DNA from: Ruminococcaceae bacterium UBA5391
Lineage (GTDB): Bacteria; Bacillota; Clostridia; Oscillospirales; Acutalibacteraceae
Length of the DNA: 7,385 nucleotides
Reading direction: 5' to 3'
Assembly: GCA_002410755.1 (NCBI GenBank)
Contig: DHOL01000017.1
Location: 7,733 to 15,117 of the forward strand
Positions 6,416 through 7,385 of this stretch are shown here, one piece after another; the stretch's first letter is position 1; every line of letters starts with the position of its first letter. Below the pieces are notes generated by a model. It saw nothing but the letters and a program-made list of their open reading frames with translations. It was not told the origin of the DNA and did no database searches. Position numbers and translations under genes: made by a program.

Positions 6416-7385
6416 AACACTGGAAGAGGTAGATGCAAAAATTGACAGTGAGATCCGCACATGGAAAATGCTTCCGCAAGGAAGCATTGTTGTGGTTGGA
6501 ATTTCAGGTGGTGCGGATTCCGTTGCGCTGACAGATTTCCTGTTTCGTTTCCGGGAGCTCTATGGGGTTTCCCTTCTGGCAGCTCATATCAATCACGGAC
6601 TGCGCGGGGAAGAATCGGATGCCGATGAGCAGTTTGTGAGGAGCTTTTGTGAAAAGCGTGGGATTCCCCTGAGGGTGCTGCATGCGAATGTGCGTGGATT
6701 GGCCCGGAAACAAGGGCAGGGGCTGGAAGAATGCGGGCGCGAAGTCCGCTATTCTTTTTTCCGGGAACTCTGTGGAGGAAAGGACCGCATTGCAACTGCC
6801 CATACCCTTTCTGACAGTGCAGAAACCGTGCTGATGAACCTTGCAAAAGGAGCAGGTCCGAAAGGACTTTCCGGCATCCCGCCTGTGAGGGGAAATATTA
6901 TTCGGCCGCTTCTTGCCATTACCCGCAGCGAGGTAGAGCAGTACTGTACTCTGCGCGGTCTTTCTTATGTGACGGACAGCTCTAACCATTCGGATGCTTT
7001 TGGGCGGAATAAATTGCGTCTGTATGCTGTCCCAGTGCTGAAGAAAATCAATCCCGCCTTTGAACAGGCTGTCCGGCGTACTTCGGAAATCCTTCAATGT
7101 GATGAAGAATACTTGTACGGTGCTGCACGGAGATGCCTTGCTGGGACAATTCTTCCAGATGGAGGGTGCTGCACTGGTGCCCTGTGTCGGCTTCCGCGCC
7201 CAATTCTTTTGCGTACCATTGCGCTGATTATGGAAAAGGCTGGGGCGTCCCGGCTTAGTTTTAATAACCTGAAAGCAGCCGAGTTGCTGATCCACAGGGA
7301 AGAAGGTGCCATAACAGTTACCGGAGGAATTCGGTGTACTGTTTCAGGCGGCGTTTTTCGGGCAGAGCGGCTGAAAAAGAATAAG
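6405..7385 (+). CDS. tilS: tRNA(Ile)-lysidine synthase TilS (cut by right edge)
   Basis: TilS uses ATP and lysine to convert C34 of the CAU-anticodon tRNA-Ile into lysidine, switching it from AUG to AUA reading and from methionine to isoleucine charging. It is essential in most bacteria that have it. The frame stays open for 327 codons to the window end. The PP-loop ATP site SGGADS is at 34-39. Other family signatures are HINHGLRGEESDADEQFV (61-78), LEECGREVRYSFF (107-119), TAHTLSDSAET (131-141), GLSGIPP (154-160), IRPLL (166-170), and the SSNHSDAFGRNKLR segment (192-205). The C-terminal substrate-binding part is incomplete; Firmicute TilS proteins are usually about 430-470 residues. In TAHTLSDSAET, T134 and S136 replace the H and first D of the common AHHxDDQxET form. 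The ATG overlaps the dnaB end by 11 bases. Identification is firm. Confidence 0.95.
   Translation, partial: MRNETLEEVDAKIDSEIRTWKMLPQGSIVVVGISGGADSVALTDFLFRFRELYGVSLLAAHINHGLRGEESDADEQFVRSFCEKRGIPLRVLHANVRGLARKQGQGLEECGREVRYSFFRELCGGKDRIATAHTLSDSAETVLMNLAKGAGPKGLSGIPPVRGNIIRPLLAITRSEVEQYCTLRGLSYVTDSSNHSDAFGRNKLRLYAVPVLKKINPAFEQAVRRTSEILQCDEEYLYGAARRCLAGTILPDGGCCTGALCRLPRPILLRTIALIMEKAGASRLSFNNLKAAELLIHREEGAITVTGGIRCTVSGGVFRAERLKKNK

Noticed and set aside
6504..7295. 263-codon minus-strand open frame
   Set aside because: It lies wholly antisense to tilS, which has all its family motifs in the plus frame. The antisense protein has no recognisable domain and is a by-product of codon use.

Overview
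The window looks like ordinary chromosome from a Bacillota (Firmicutes) bacterium, most likely class Clostridia and possibly the Oscillospirales/Ruminococcaceae side. The basis is gene content (RNase J, the c-di-AMP phosphodiesterase GdpP, L9, DnaB, TilS), the gdpP-rplI-dnaB order typical of Firmicutes, strong GGAGG ribosome binding sites, two GTG starts, and sigma-A-like promoters. The lineage is an inference from protein style and synteny, not from a search. No mobile element, CRISPR array, rRNA or tRNA gene is visible.

Layout. Positions 1-148 (minus strand) hold the 5' end of a ribonuclease HI gene that runs off the left edge. Positions 149-481 are a 333-base divergent intergenic region. 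It carries an extended -10 promoter firing left into rnhA and a near-consensus promoter (TTGACA, 17 bases, TAAAAT) firing right, followed by a leader of about 168 bases with short inverted repeats and a possible small upstream ORF. From 482 to the right edge there is one tightly packed co-directional block: rnj (RNase J with a long basic N-terminal extension), gdpP, rplI (L9), dnaB, and tilS (cut by the right edge). Gaps are 43, 26 and 33 bases, then an 11-base overlap, so a single operon is likely. No convincing strong terminator lies inside it.

How the genes fit together. RNase HI removes RNA from RNA/DNA hybrids. RNase J degrades and matures RNA. GdpP lowers c-di-AMP. L9 is a ribosomal protein. 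DnaB unwinds DNA at the replication fork. TilS makes lysidine in the minor tRNA-Ile so that AUA codons are read correctly. The block therefore joins RNA turnover, second-messenger control, translation and replication, all growth-linked housekeeping. I found no clearly new system. The points most worth a second look are the arginine/lysine-rich extension of RNase J, the structured leader upstream of it, and the placement of rnj and tilS at the two ends of the gdpP-rplI-dnaB core.
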